Assembly: GCF_000245335.1 (NCBI RefSeq)
Contig: NZ_JH600284.1
Coordinates: 310,001 to 374,000 of the forward strand
From: Bacillus mojavensis RO-H-1 = KCTC 3706
Lineage (GTDB): Bacteria > Bacillota > Bacilli > Bacillales > Bacillaceae
Length of the DNA stretch: 64,000 nucleotides
Direction: 5' to 3'
A program made the translations under genes and the position numbers. Positions 44,026 to 53,531 of the stretch are shown piece after piece. The notes beneath the pieces were generated by a model. It was not told where the DNA came from and did no database searches. It was given only the letters and a program-made list of their open reading frames with translations. The first letter of the stretch is position 1; the number at the start of each line of letters is the position of its first letter.

Positions 44026-44619
44026 ATGACAAATCGTAGAACGAATCCTAAGGTTGATGAATTTTTAAGTAAAGCTGAAAAGTGGAAGGAAGAATATGAG
44101 CGGTTGAGAGATATCGTTCTTGATTGTGAGCTGACTGAAGAATTTAAGTGGATGCATCCTTGCTATACGTTTAATAAAAAAAACGTCGTTTTAATACATG
44201 GATTTAAAGGATATTGTGCGCTTCTGTTCCACAAAGGCGCCTTGTTACAGGATCCTCATGGGATTCTCATCCAACAAACGGAGAATGTACAGGCGGCGCG
44301 CCAGATTCGGTTCACCAATGTTCAAGAAATAGCTGAAATGGAACCCATCTTGAAAGCCTATATTAAGGAAGCCATTGAAGTTGAAAAAGCTGGTTTGGAA
44401 GTGAATGTTAAAAAGAATACGGAATACATCATTCCAGAAGAACTTCAACATAAATTCGATGAATTTCCTGCTTTGAAAACGGCTTTTGAAGCATTGACCC
44501 CGGGACGGCAAAGAGCATACATTCTTTATTTTTCTCAAGCCAAACAACCCAAAACTCGAGAGTCAAGGATTGAAAAATATATGAAGAAAATTCTCGATGG
44601 GAAGGGATTAAAGGATTAG
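44026..44619 (+). CDS. ydeI: YdeI family protein (DUF1801/YdhG-like)
   Basis: This 197-residue protein has an N-terminal domain of the YdhG/DUF1801 type ([22 protein letters not shown], about residues 37-58 and on) and a C-terminal OmdA-like region ([44 protein letters not shown]). Members of this bacteriocin-protection-like group are uncharacterised. ATG 44026 behind GAGGAGGG is preferred to upstream starts and gives the length I recall for YdeI. Confidence 0.8.
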   Translation: MTNRRTNPKVDEFLSKAEKWKEEYERLRDIVLDCELTEEFKWMHPCYTFNKKNVVLIHGFKGYCALLFHKGALLQDPHGILIQQTENVQAARQIRFTNVQEIAEMEPILKAYIKEAIEVEKAGLEVNVKKNTEYIIPEELQHKFDEFPALKTAFEALTPGRQRAYILYFSQAKQPKTRESRIEKYMKKILDGKGLKD

Positions 44620-44691
44620 TATATTCGTCAGAAAGGCATTTTGCTAAGTGAGATTTCTATGAATCTGTCATGAAAGAAGCATTGAAGGATG

Positions 44692-44729
44692 AAGGAATAC
44701 CAAGAATTTTGAGTTCCTTGGTATTCCTT
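44692..44729 (+). terminator. inverted repeat after ydeI
   Basis: A perfect 13-bp inverted repeat AAGGAATACCAAG/CTTGGTATTCCTT. No T-run follows, so termination is uncertain; the repeat resembles the tRNA-type terminator stem ATACCAAG. Confidence 0.5.
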
Positions 44730-44748
44730 GTGTCACAAAAAAATACAG

Positions 44749-44788
44749 AGGGGCGGTTCAAGTATGAAAGAACCGCCCCTTATTTTGT
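44749..44788. terminator. bidirectional terminator between ydeI and ydeJ
   Basis: A perfect 11-bp GC-rich stem AGGGGCGGTTC/GAACCGCCCCT has a T-rich stretch after it on both strands. Confidence 0.88.
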
Positions 44789-44821
44789 TTGGCATTTTCG
44801 TTTAAATAAACCGATGGCTGA

Positions 44822-45523
44822 TTAATGAATAGCCATTATGTCAATGAGACGCTTGATTTTTTCACTGTCTCCTGTATCAACGTACACTGTTTTTGTATTT
44901 TTTATTATATTCTCAGTCACTTCCCGCATTACGCCTTTACTTACATCATTAGAGGAATCCCAGCGTAAAGGAACATTATATACTTTAATCGTGCCGTCGC
45001 CATTACCGCTATAGGTTACAGAGCCATCCACTAAACGAGAGCCTGCTAACTGGATAACATCTTCCGGATAGCTAGCACTGGTGTCATCATTTGGATTGAT
45101 TGGTTCGCCAGCCGAAATATGCCGAACATTCAATTCATCTATCTCTTGATTTGCTCCAAGCTGCAACCAAACTCTGGCATATTCGATTTTCTCAGAGGGA
45201 TATTCCGCTAATACATTGTCTTTTTGGCTTTTCTCCTCATTTCTTATTTCTTCTGAAGAGGTTTCTTGTGATTCATCAGTTGACGATTCTTTTGAAGTAT
45301 TGTCATTTGAATTCTTTGTTGCGGATTTTTCTGATCCTGTTGTTGTTTCTGATTCATCCTTGCTTATTTGGTTGCTATCGTCAGTCTCATTATTATTTTC
45401 TTCAGATTGTAATGAAGAATCATTATTTGATTTTTCTTCCTTGCCGCCCATACATCCAACGAGCAATAAGACGAGCAGCATCAGGACAGCATTACAATAA
45501 AAAATATTTCTCAGTTTCTTCAT
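44822..45523 (-). CDS. ydeJ: lipoprotein YdeJ
   Basis: This 233-residue protein begins with a lipoprotein signal peptide (MKKLRNIFYCNAVLMLLVLL, lipobox LVGC at about residues 21-24) and a long low-complexity linker of Ser, Asn, Glu, Thr and Asp up to about residue 100. The C-terminal domain (YARVWLQLGANQEIDELNV to the end) is globular and uncharacterised. ATG 45523 behind GGGGGAGG is chosen over ATG 45547. It starts a few bases after an LXG toxin remnant on the same strand. Confidence 0.78.
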   Translation of the reverse strand: MKKLRNIFYCNAVLMLLVLLLVGCMGGKEEKSNNDSSLQSEENNNETDDSNQISKDESETTTGSEKSATKNSNDNTSKESSTDESQETSSEEIRNEEKSQKDNVLAEYPSEKIEYARVWLQLGANQEIDELNVRHISAGEPINPNDDTSASYPEDVIQLAGSRLVDGSVTYSGNGDGTIKVYNVPLRWDSSNDVSKGVMREVTENIIKNTKTVYVDTGDSEKIKRLIDIMAIH

Positions 45524-45527
45524 TATT

Positions 45528-45615
45528 TCATTCCTCCCCCTCATCAACAGCCTTACATGCTTTTCTTAGTTTATTCAGTTGATTTTTCAGTTGGTTATAC
45601 CTAATATTACCATGG
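45528..45615 (-). pseudogene. LXG toxin N-terminal domain remnant, copy 2
   Basis: The minus strand reads RYNQLKNQLNKLRKACKAVD and then EGEE before TGA. It matches the same segment of the LXG domain as the copy at 43865 ([19 protein letters not shown]). No start codon remains and nothing follows because ydeJ begins there. Two copies of the same toxin segment 1.6 kb apart flank ydeI and ydeJ. Confidence 0.55.
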
Positions 45616-45754
45616 AATAGAAATGAAGTTCGAAAAAATAATAGGAGAGGTAACGAATGCTAGATCAATCGAGTAAATCTCGACAGCTTTTTGAAATGAT
45701 GTTCACACGATATACGGGTGGCATTTCATTGAGGAATTCCCTATCTTTTATCAA

Positions 45755-46399
45755 CTATATTGAATGCTTTTTATTTATTTCATCATTTGGTGATGTACTA
45801 GAGTGTGTGAATATGCGGTCTAATATCTGTTCTGTAAATGGCATAAAGGAATTAAGGATTATACCTCCTAAACAAACGGTTAATAAAGTCCCGACGCCAA
45901 CTGGCCCATTTAAAATGATTGCAGCTATCAAGAATAAGAGGTAAATGAATGTTCTCGAAAAAAAGATATTTGTTCTGGTTAATTCTTTTATGATGAATGT
46001 CAATCGGTCAACTGGAATCGGTGCAAAATTTGTGTGCAAATAGGTTGCAGTTCCTAATCCTATAACAACTAAGCCGATTCCAAAACAAATCACTTTGCTG
46101 TACCATAGGTCAGGTGTTAACAAATTGTGCAATAAAAAAAGCCACATATCAATGCCAATTCCCGTTATAAATGCTGTTAACATCCCCAAAACTTCTGGTC
46201 TTTGTCTTTTCAAAAATGAATTACAACATATCAATATAAACGCTATTATGATTTCCCAACTTCCCACTGTAAGCCCCACATTTTTAGACAGTCCTACCAC
46301 AACTGCATCAAAGGGTGAAGTTCCAAGGTCTGATTGGATCGTGAAAGAAATACCAAGGGTTAAAATGAAAATTCCTAATACATAAACAATATATTTCAC
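45755..46399 (-). CDS. YczE/YyaS-family membrane protein
   Basis: This 214-residue protein has about five to six membrane segments and the family marks FTIQSDLGTSPFDAVVVGLS and the later HTNFAPIPVDRLTFIIKEL. Relatives (YczE, YyaS) are uncharacterised; YczE helps surfactin production by an unknown route. GTG 46399 follows GAGGTCGAG. It is divergent from a MarR-type gene across a region with a 17-bp inverted repeat, so the two are probably co-regulated. Confidence 0.78.
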   Translation of the reverse strand: MKYIVYVLGIFILTLGISFTIQSDLGTSPFDAVVVGLSKNVGLTVGSWEIIIAFILICCNSFLKRQRPEVLGMLTAFITGIGIDMWLFLLHNLLTPDLWYSKVICFGIGLVVIGLGTATYLHTNFAPIPVDRLTFIIKELTRTNIFFSRTFIYLLFLIAAIILNGPVGVGTLLTVCLGGIILNSFMPFTEQILDRIFTHSSTSPNDEINKKHSI

Positions 46400-46428
46400 T
46401 GTACTCGACCTCTTTTTTGTTCATTTTA

Positions 46429-46492
46429 TTGCAAATACAACAAAGTTAATTTATATTTAATATATGGCATCTTTGTTGTATTTGCAACAAAG
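46429..46492. promoter_or_regulatory. operator region between yczE-like and marR-like genes
   Basis: Two perfect 17-base inverted arms (46429-46445 with 46471-46487) are 25 bp apart. The right arm extends into an 8-bp palindrome CTTTGTTG/CAACAAAG (46471-46492). This is the usual form of a MarR-family operator, covering both divergent promoters. Confidence 0.75.
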
Positions 46493-46512
46493 ATATGTAC
46501 TAGGAGGTCATG

Positions 46513-47507
<995 letters not shown>

Positions 47508-47530
47508 CTCTTTATGAAAGGCGGGTTTAT

Positions 47531-48154
47531 ATGTATATTCCAAGATACTATAAGGTGACAAATGTTGATGACATTTGGGACTTTGTTCAAAACAACTCAT
47601 TTGGCACAATTGTCACAACAGCACAAGGGAAACCAATTGCCACCCATTTGCCATTGCAGTTAATAAAAGAGGGAGATACTTACTATATCACGGGGCATAT
47701 TGCTTATGGGAATCCTCAATGGAGAACATTTGAAGCCTGTGAAGATGTGCTTGTTATGTTTCAGGGACCGCACGCCTATATCTCTTCCTCTTGGTATGAA
47801 AAGGAAAATGTCCCAACGTGGAACTATCAAGCCGTACATGTATACGGTACAGCCAGCATCTTGAACGAAGAAGAGTTAAAACATGACCTGACAATGTTGC
47901 TGCAAACATACGAAAAACACCGTAAGAATCCAGTTTTATGGGATAAGCTTTCTCCTCAGCTCTTAGAAAGCCAACTGAAAGGTATTGTCGGATTTAAGAT
48001 GAAGGTGGGAGAAATTCAGGCTTCCTATAAATTAAGTCAGAACCGAAATGAAAAGGATTATATGAATATCATTGATCAATTACGAAATGAAGGAGATTCA
48101 AATTCAAAACAAATGGCAGAACTGATGGAAAAGCGATTAAAAGATGAAATATAA
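47531..48154 (+). CDS. paiB: transcription regulator PaiB
   Basis: This 207-residue protein of the FMN-binding split-barrel fold represses protease and sporulation genes in B. subtilis as PaiB. Marks include FGTIVTTAQGKPIATHLPL, YGNPQWRTFE and SSWYEKENVPTWNYQAVHVYG (residue range about 88-108). ATG 47531 follows GAAAGGCGGG. It pairs with paiA as in B. subtilis. Confidence 0.87.
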   Translation: MYIPRYYKVTNVDDIWDFVQNNSFGTIVTTAQGKPIATHLPLQLIKEGDTYYITGHIAYGNPQWRTFEACEDVLVMFQGPHAYISSSWYEKENVPTWNYQAVHVYGTASILNEEELKHDLTMLLQTYEKHRKNPVLWDKLSPQLLESQLKGIVGFKMKVGEIQASYKLSQNRNEKDYMNIIDQLRNEGDSNSKQMAELMEKRLKDEI

Positions 48155-48519
48155 GTCCACTTTTATTAGCGAACTTTGGATTAATGAATAGTAATCAAAT
48201 TTTTGATTCTACAGAGCCTTCAACTTGTGCGAAAGTTCAAGGAACACTTGATGTTTTTTATTCCATTAGCGGGTGCTTCTGGCGGGGCTCTCTTTCGGGG
48301 GGATTGATCTTTAATACAAGTTATGCCCTGCTATCTCGGAGTGATTGACTCTAATCTATTTTTTTATGCACTTCACGTATAGCATTTCCTATTAATATCT
48401 CATCAGGTTTAACAAGTCACAATAGTAATAGAAGTAATCGGCACCTAGTTTGGGAGCAAGTTCCAAACAAAAGAACAAAACAGCGGGTCACAAATGCTTC
48501 CCACTGTTTTGTACGGTAC
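48155..48519. other. intergenic region with MFS remnant
   Basis: No intact gene is present. The stretch contains the MFS remnant copy B (48169-48347) and about 170 bp of sequence before the stop of the broken EamA transporter, with no recognised structure. Confidence 0.6.
48169..48347 (+). pseudogene. MFS transporter C-terminal remnant, copy B
   Basis: The plus strand reads ANFGLMNSNQIFDSTEPS and CAKVQGTLDVFYSISG, then after a frameshift GASGGAL, matching WNFGLLTGTALIIDSTHPS and AKTQGTFDVLVALSGAAGG of the MFS protein at 29180. The last 90 bases are closely similar to 37190-37290. It lacks a start and ends early. Confidence 0.7.
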
Positions 48520-49410
48520 TTAGCTGATATTTTCTTTAATCGTTTTGGAAAATGTGATTGATTTATTCTCGCTAACAAATGTTGAGCCTAAAAGGAGTGC
48601 GCCACCTAGCATTTGAACAATGGTCATTTGTTCTCGTAGGATCATTGCAGAAATTAATATAGCTACAAATGGGTCTACATAGCTTAGCATAGCAATACTC
48701 TGTCCTTTTAATTTTTGCATACACGAGAAAAATAACCAAAATCCAATCCCAGTGTTTACAATCCCTAAAATGATGATAAAAGGAACGGATGATCTAGATA
48801 CTCCAAAGATACCGAATCCTTCTGTGAAAAACACATATGGCAAGAGCAGGAATGCTGTTAATCCAAGTTGGATGATTGTAATCTCCAACCTGCCCATGCG
48901 GTGTATAAATTTATTTAGTAACATCAATGCAGCGTATCATGCAGCCGCAACTAATCCAAAAAAGATCCCAAGCAACTCATCTGTTCCAGAAGCACTTATG
49001 CCATTTCCAACAATCAATACCATGCCTATGATCGCTACACCAATACACACCATTTTTTTGACAGATAATTGTTCCCTAAGGACAAATGGTGAGAGGATCC
49101 CGACAAACACAGGTGCAAAGTAATACCCTAGTGTGGCATTAGTAAGTGTTGTATGATTGTACGATTGATAAAGAAAGATCCAATTTCCCCCTAATGCAAT
49201 ACCAGAAAGAAATAAAGTATAAGCATTCGCTTTGACTAATTTCCATGGAATGGTTTTCTTCATCATCATGAACACGACTATTAAAAATAGACATCCAATT
49301 GAACTGCTTAGTAAAGCTGTTTCACTCGAAGATAAATCAATGTATCTTACAACTAAACCCATTGTGCCGAAAATGATCATTGATAATATAAACTGAATCT
49401 TAGATTTCAT
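48520..49410 (-). pseudogene. EamA-family transporter interrupted by one stop codon
   Basis: The two frames 49410-48937 (157 residues) and 48936-48520 are in the same phase, separated by a single TGA at 48937-48939 in a GLVAAA-stop-YAALMLLNKF context. Together they give a normal drug/metabolite transporter of about 296 residues with ten membrane segments and two EamA repeats. No frameshift is seen. It may be a recent nonsense mutation, a sequencing error, or a site of read-through. ATG 49410 follows GAAGGAG. Confidence 0.8.
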
Positions 49411-49423
49411 TGTCTACTCCTTC

Positions 49424-49456
49424 GAATCTGCGAAACAGCTTATATTTCGCAGATTC
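49424..49456 (-). promoter_or_regulatory. 12-bp perfect hairpin between small frame and EamA gene
   Basis: Arms 49424-49435 and 49445-49456 are perfect complements around a 9-base loop. On the minus strand the hairpin begins right after the stop codon of the 38-residue frame and ends just before the GAAGGAG of the transporter gene. Confidence 0.6.
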
Positions 49457-49573
49457 TTAATCTGTTTTATATATAAGCTTATTCACTGCTGATTCAACAG
49501 CTGGAGTAAACGGCGGTGGCGGTGAAGTTGAAAATGGCTTCCAAGTGTATAGAGTTGTATTTGAGTGTGGCAT
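49457..49573 (-). CDS. candidate 38-residue small protein
   Basis: ATG 49573 has AGGGGGA five bases upstream and opens a frame MPHSNTTLYTWKPFSTSPPP that continues to residue 38 (ending NKLIYKTD). The peptide is proline-rich in the middle with no membrane segment. It is followed directly by a hairpin and then by the transporter gene on the same strand. Good spacing of the ribosome-binding site and normal composition favour a real gene; I recognise no family. Confidence 0.4.
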   Translation of the reverse strand: MPHSNTTLYTWKPFSTSPPPPFTPAVESAVNKLIYKTD

Positions 49574-49890
49574 GCGAATCCCCCTATGTATATGCGTATT
49601 TTTGAAAAACTGGATATGACGAAAAGATGGTTATACTAGATTATACATGAAATTTTTTCTTGAAAGATATGAATGTTTCATATTTGATTACGGCTCATAA
49701 AATAACATCTTTTAAATAATAACTCACCCCACACAAAAAGGAACCCTTGGCGCAGAACGGTTCTGCTTAAGGTCTCTTTTCCGGAGTAAGCAACTTTTTC
49801 TGCATTGATTTTTCAGATGTAAAAAAATACAACTTATTTACTTTTATCATATTATAATAGGCAATATCAATAGGATCGGAGGGTGATTGG

Positions 49891-50523
49891 ATGCAAACGA
49901 AAAAAGTTTATCTTTATGTATGTAATACAATGTCAGACTGGGAATGTGGATATTTGATTGCTGAACTAAACTCAGGAAGATATTTCAAAAAAGATGCAGC
50001 ACCTTTAAAAGTAGTTACAGTAGGAGCTAATCAAGAAATGGTTACTACGATGGGAGGTCTGAGCATAAAACCAGATATTTCTATTGATGAGTGTATCCTT
50101 GAGAATAAAGATCTTTTCATTTTACCTGGAGGGAATACTTGGGGAGAAGATATTCATCAGCCTATCTTGAAAAAAGTTGGCGAAGCTTTAGAACTTGGCA
50201 CTATTGTTGCTGCAATTTGCGGTGCAACGGAGGGCCTCGCGAATATGGGATACCTAGATTCTAGAAAGCATACAAGCAATGATGTAGCGTATCTTAAAAT
50301 GGTCTGCCCTCATTATAAAGGAGAAACATTTTATGAGAGGGAGCCTGCGGTATCTGATGAGAATTTGATTACTGCATCAGGCGTAGCTCCTCTGGAATTT
50401 GCGATGGAAGTACTGAAAAAATTAGATGTATTTGCGCCAGATACATTATATTCATGGTATAACCTCAATAAGACTCATCAGCCTGAATACTTCTACCAAT
50501 TAATGAATTCAATAGAGAGATGA
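49891..50523 (+). CDS. ydeA: DJ-1/PfpI family protein YdeA
   Basis: This 210-residue protein of the glutamine-amidotransferase-like DJ-1/PfpI fold has the nucleophile cysteine in VAAICGATEGLA and an acidic residue in KPDISIDECIL. It resembles B. subtilis YdeA. Members act as proteases, glyoxalases or chaperones, so the activity is uncertain. ATG 49891 follows CGGAGGGTG. In 168 ydeA lies just before cspC; here it lies 9 kb after the csp pair, so the local order is changed. Confidence 0.83.
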   Translation: MQTKKVYLYVCNTMSDWECGYLIAELNSGRYFKKDAAPLKVVTVGANQEMVTTMGGLSIKPDISIDECILENKDLFILPGGNTWGEDIHQPILKKVGEALELGTIVAAICGATEGLANMGYLDSRKHTSNDVAYLKMVCPHYKGETFYEREPAVSDENLITASGVAPLEFAMEVLKKLDVFAPDTLYSWYNLNKTHQPEYFYQLMNSIER

Positions 50524-50708
50524 TCGAAATCATTCAACTGAGTTTTTCGATGATAAACTTATTTTAATAACACTAAGAATTGATGTATTGTAATAAAAAG
50601 CCTCTTAACCCGAAACTGATTGAAACATTTAGGTTCCTCCACCTCCATTGTTATGTGGCATACATGCCCATAACACCACTACTACGGAGTGTAAAGAAAA
50701 TAAGCTTT

Positions 50709-50762
50709 GATTTAGGGGACTAGTAGGTGAATAATCCATGAAGGTTCAAGTCCCTCGGCCGA
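50709..50762 (+). repeat. decayed tRNA-Leu 3' fragment, third copy
   Basis: The segment containing CTAGTAGGTGAATAATCCAT and GAAGGTTCAAGTCC follows the tRNA-Leu 3' half with about ten substitutions and one deletion relative to 24659-24711. It ends in CTCGGCCG like the true gene. It is too altered to be functional and is an older scar than the copy at 37557. Confidence 0.78.
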
Positions 50763-50768
50763 AACAAA

Positions 50769-50800
50769 GATACCAAGGGTTGTAGACCCCTGGTATCTTT
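50769..50800 (+). terminator. tRNA-type terminator after third fragment
   Basis: GATACCAAGGGT pairs with ACCCCTGGTATC (one mismatch) and a short T-run follows, matching the terminator of the tRNA cluster. Confidence 0.75.
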
Positions 50801-50912
50801 TAATGTTCTCTTTAGCTTTTGCAGTTTTTTCCTTTTTGTTCCACTCGTTACAACATTCAGTTAAAATGAAATGGGATAAACAAAGGTTTTCCCCGTTTTT
50901 GCATAGTCTTTC

Positions 50913-51776
50913 TTACTTTGCGAATCGCCGAGCAGCTGCCACGCACAATATAACGGCGATATTCACGGCTACGAGTGCCCAGCCCACTTTCTCGTGCAGA
51001 ATCACTGAGGCAAGCAGCAGTCCAAAGAAGGGCTGGAGGAGCTGCAGCTGTCCAACCGCCGCAATACCGCCTTGGGCGAGACCTCGATACCAGAACACAA
51101 AGCCGATCAGCATACTGAATAAAGATACATACGCAAGACTGAGCAGCGCAGGAACGCCGACGCCCGACCATGAGTCCGGCGTAAAATAGAATGATAATGG
51201 CAGCATAAGAGGAAGCGACAGAACGAGAGCCCAAGAGATCACCTGCCAGTTTCCCAGCCGCCGTGAGAGCCGTGCTCCTTCTGCATAACCGAGTCCGCAT
51301 ACGACGATAGAAGCCAGCATGTACGCGTCGCCGATCGGGGAGGATACTCCGCCTTGGATGAGGGCGAATCCTGCTACTAGTAAGCTGCCTGCAGCCGAGA
51401 AAATCCAGAAGGCTGGCCGGGGGCGTTCCCCTCCGCGCAGTACGCCGAAGATCGCTGTCGCGAGCGGAAGAAGTCCAATGAAAACAATGGCATGGGCGGA
51501 TGTGACATACTGAAGCGCCAAGGCTGTCAGCAATGGGAAACCGACCACCACGCCGAACGCTACCACCAATAGCGCAGTTATGTCACCTTTGGCGGGTCGC
51601 TGCTGCCGGAAGATGAAAAGGAGCGCTCCAGCCAGTACACCAGCTATCGCAGCGCGGCATACGGTGAGGAACAACGGATCGAAGTCCGCCACAGCCAAGC
51701 GGGTCGCAGGCAGCGAGCCGCTGAAAATGAGCACCCCCAGAAAACCATTCATCCAGCCATTTGTTGCTTTGTTCAT
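50913..51776 (-). CDS. ydeK: EamA-family transporter YdeK
   Basis: This 287-residue drug/metabolite transporter has ten membrane segments in two EamA repeats. The second repeat shows as YVSLFSMLIGFVFWYRGLAQ and AAVGQLQLLQPFFGLLLASV. The gene is visibly richer in G and C than its AT-rich neighbours, which suggests a separate origin. ATG 51776 follows GGAG. It is divergent from the MocR-type regulator ydeL, the usual layout for a transporter and its regulator. Confidence 0.85.
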   Translation of the reverse strand: MNKATNGWMNGFLGVLIFSGSLPATRLAVADFDPLFLTVCRAAIAGVLAGALLFIFRQQRPAKGDITALLVVAFGVVVGFPLLTALALQYVTSAHAIVFIGLLPLATAIFGVLRGGERPRPAFWIFSAAGSLLVAGFALIQGGVSSPIGDAYMLASIVVCGLGYAEGARLSRRLGNWQVISWALVLSLPLMLPLSFYFTPDSWSGVGVPALLSLAYVSLFSMLIGFVFWYRGLAQGGIAAVGQLQLLQPFFGLLLASVILHEKVGWALVAVNIAVILCVAAARRFAK

Positions 51777-51931
51777 TTACAATCACTCCATCATATGTTT
51801 CTTCTCACAAGATCATTTTTTCTCTGTCAAAACCTGTATTTAAGGATTACAATGACTATAAACTGTAATTGACCTTTTAAAAACAGCCAGTTTTCATAAA
51901 AAAATGCATACCAGTTAGGGGAAACGAGCAA

Positions 51932-53323
51932 ATGGATATCACGCCTTTTTTAAATAGAAATCTGGATATTCCGCTTTATCAGCAGCTTTATCAGTATTTC
52001 AAAGAAAACATGCATCAGAGGCGTATTCAAAAAGGAATGAAACTGCCATCAAAGAGGCTTCTGGCGAGTCAGCTTTCCATCAGTCAAACGACTGTTGAGC
52101 GTGCCTATGAACAGCTTGCTGCTGAAGGCTATATTGTGAGCAAGCCAAGAAGCGGATGGTTTGCTGATTATAATGATTCTGATTTTGTCCATAGTAAAAT
52201 GCTTAGCACATCACCAGTGAGACAAAAAGCGCAGAAAAATGAACAATGGATTGATTTTCACTATGGAAATGTAGATTCTTCTCACTTCCCTTTTTCCGCT
52301 TGGCGAAAAAGTATGGTCAATAGTTTAGACCAATATGGCCAAGAGCTTTATCGGCCAGGAAATGCTTTAGGGGAGCTTGAGCTGAGAACACTTATTGCAG
52401 AGTACCTGTATCAATCACGCGGAGTTCATTGTGTCCCTGAACAAGTGATCATAGGTGCCGGGAACCCTTTTCTTCTGCAAATCTTGTGTCAGGTTTTTGA
52501 AGCGGATATTTTCATAGGATATGAGGATCCGGGTTATCCAAGAGCTCGGAAGATTTTTGAAGCCAATCGTATGAAGATCGTTCCTATACCGGTCGACGAT
52601 GAAGGGATTTGTATACAAAAGATCAAAGAACAGCAGCCACACCTTGTATATGTCACACCTTCTCATCAATTTACGCTGGGAACAATCATGACGATTAACA
52701 GAAGAATGCAGCTTCTCAAATGGGCGGCAGAAAATCAATCATTCATCATAGAGGACGATTATGACGGGGAATTTAGATACACAGGACAGCCGGTCCCCTC
52801 CTTGCAAGGGCTTGATCAGCATAACCGTGTCATTTATATGGGCACTTTTTCTAAATCTCTTCTTCCTTCGCTGCGTATCAGCTATATGATTCTCCCTTCG
52901 CCTCTTTTGGAAAAAGGCCATGACATCACTTCTTTATATAAGCAAACAGTGTCCTGCCACAGTCAGCTGACGCTGGCTCAATTTATAAAAAATGGAGAGT
53001 GGCAAAAACACATCAACAGAATGAGAAAGCTATACCGAAAGAAAAGGGCCATTTTATTAGAGACTGTGCAAAGAGAATTAGGAAAACACGTCAGGATTCG
53101 CGGGGAAAATTCTGGACTTCGTATCTTACTAGACGTTTTCTTGCCATTCAGTGAAAAAGAGTTAATTGAGAAGGCAAAGGAATATGGAGTCAAAATTTAT
53201 CCGGTTTCTCTTTCTTATCAAAAACATCCTCCTACAAAAACTGTCTCACTGGGATTTGCAGGGGTTTCTGAAGTTGACATACGAGAAGGCATAAAAAAGC
53301 TGAAAGCTGCTTGGGAGATATAA
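51932..53323 (+). CDS. ydeL: MocR-type regulator YdeL
   Basis: This 463-residue fusion has a GntR-type winged helix (about residues 10-75, with SKRLLASQLSISQTTVERAY) and a class I aminotransferase-like domain. The PLP lysine is expected in YMGTFSKSLLPSLRISYM, and the PLP-binding EDDYDGEFRY and YVTPSHQFTLG are present. MocR regulators sense an amine or vitamin B6 state. It probably controls the divergent ydeK. ATG 51932 follows AGGGGAAACG. Confidence 0.88.
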   Translation: MDITPFLNRNLDIPLYQQLYQYFKENMHQRRIQKGMKLPSKRLLASQLSISQTTVERAYEQLAAEGYIVSKPRSGWFADYNDSDFVHSKMLSTSPVRQKAQKNEQWIDFHYGNVDSSHFPFSAWRKSMVNSLDQYGQELYRPGNALGELELRTLIAEYLYQSRGVHCVPEQVIIGAGNPFLLQILCQVFEADIFIGYEDPGYPRARKIFEANRMKIVPIPVDDEGICIQKIKEQQPHLVYVTPSHQFTLGTIMTINRRMQLLKWAAENQSFIIEDDYDGEFRYTGQPVPSLQGLDQHNRVIYMGTFSKSLLPSLRISYMILPSPLLEKGHDITSLYKQTVSCHSQLTLAQFIKNGEWQKHINRMRKLYRKKRAILLETVQRELGKHVRIRGENSGLRILLDVFLPFSEKELIEKAKEYGVKIYPVSLSYQKHPPTKTVSLGFAGVSEVDIREGIKKLKAAWEI

Positions 53324-53500
53324 GGGAGCTTTCAGGTTTGCCATTTGATATTCCTTCAGGTTGAATAAAAGAGCGAGTGACGGAGATTAACAATGTTGGC
53401 GGAAAAATCATACGAAAACGGCTTTTGTATTTTGCCTTTAATCAAAAAAAATCGGTTCATTTTATTGAATTTTATGAAAAATTATGATTATAATTAATAT

Positions 53501-53516
53501 ATCAAAAAAAATTGAT
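53501..53516. promoter_or_regulatory. probable ArsR operator
   Basis: ATCAA-N6-TTGAT lies about 15 bp upstream of the arsR start, overlapping the expected promoter. Such AT-rich imperfect palindromes are typical ArsR sites. Confidence 0.5.
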
Positions 53517-53531
53517 TAAAGAGGTGATATG

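Larger units (their letters stand above)
49411..49890. other. region with small frame and hairpins
   Basis: It holds a 12-bp perfect inverted repeat (49424-49456), a 38-codon minus-strand frame (49457-49573), and near 49736-49783 a structure with GCAGAAC/GTTCTGC at its tip that may be a terminator. No longer gene is seen. Confidence 0.55.
50524..50912. other. right boundary region of the accessory DNA
   Basis: No gene is seen. It contains the decayed third tRNA-Leu fragment with terminator (50709-50800). After it, the conserved ydeK-ydeL pair resumes. Confidence 0.65.

Noticed and set aside
44628..44665. Second CwlT-like fragment, because TATTCGTCAGAAAGGC resembles TACGTCCGTCAGAAAGG at 24942
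   Set aside because: The likeness covers about 30 bases only and the following sequence does not continue as lysozyme core.
45216..45582. Two plus-strand frames of 94 and 160 codons opposite ydeJ
   Set aside because: They mirror the low-complexity Ser/Asn/Glu linker of the lipoprotein and have no start signals.
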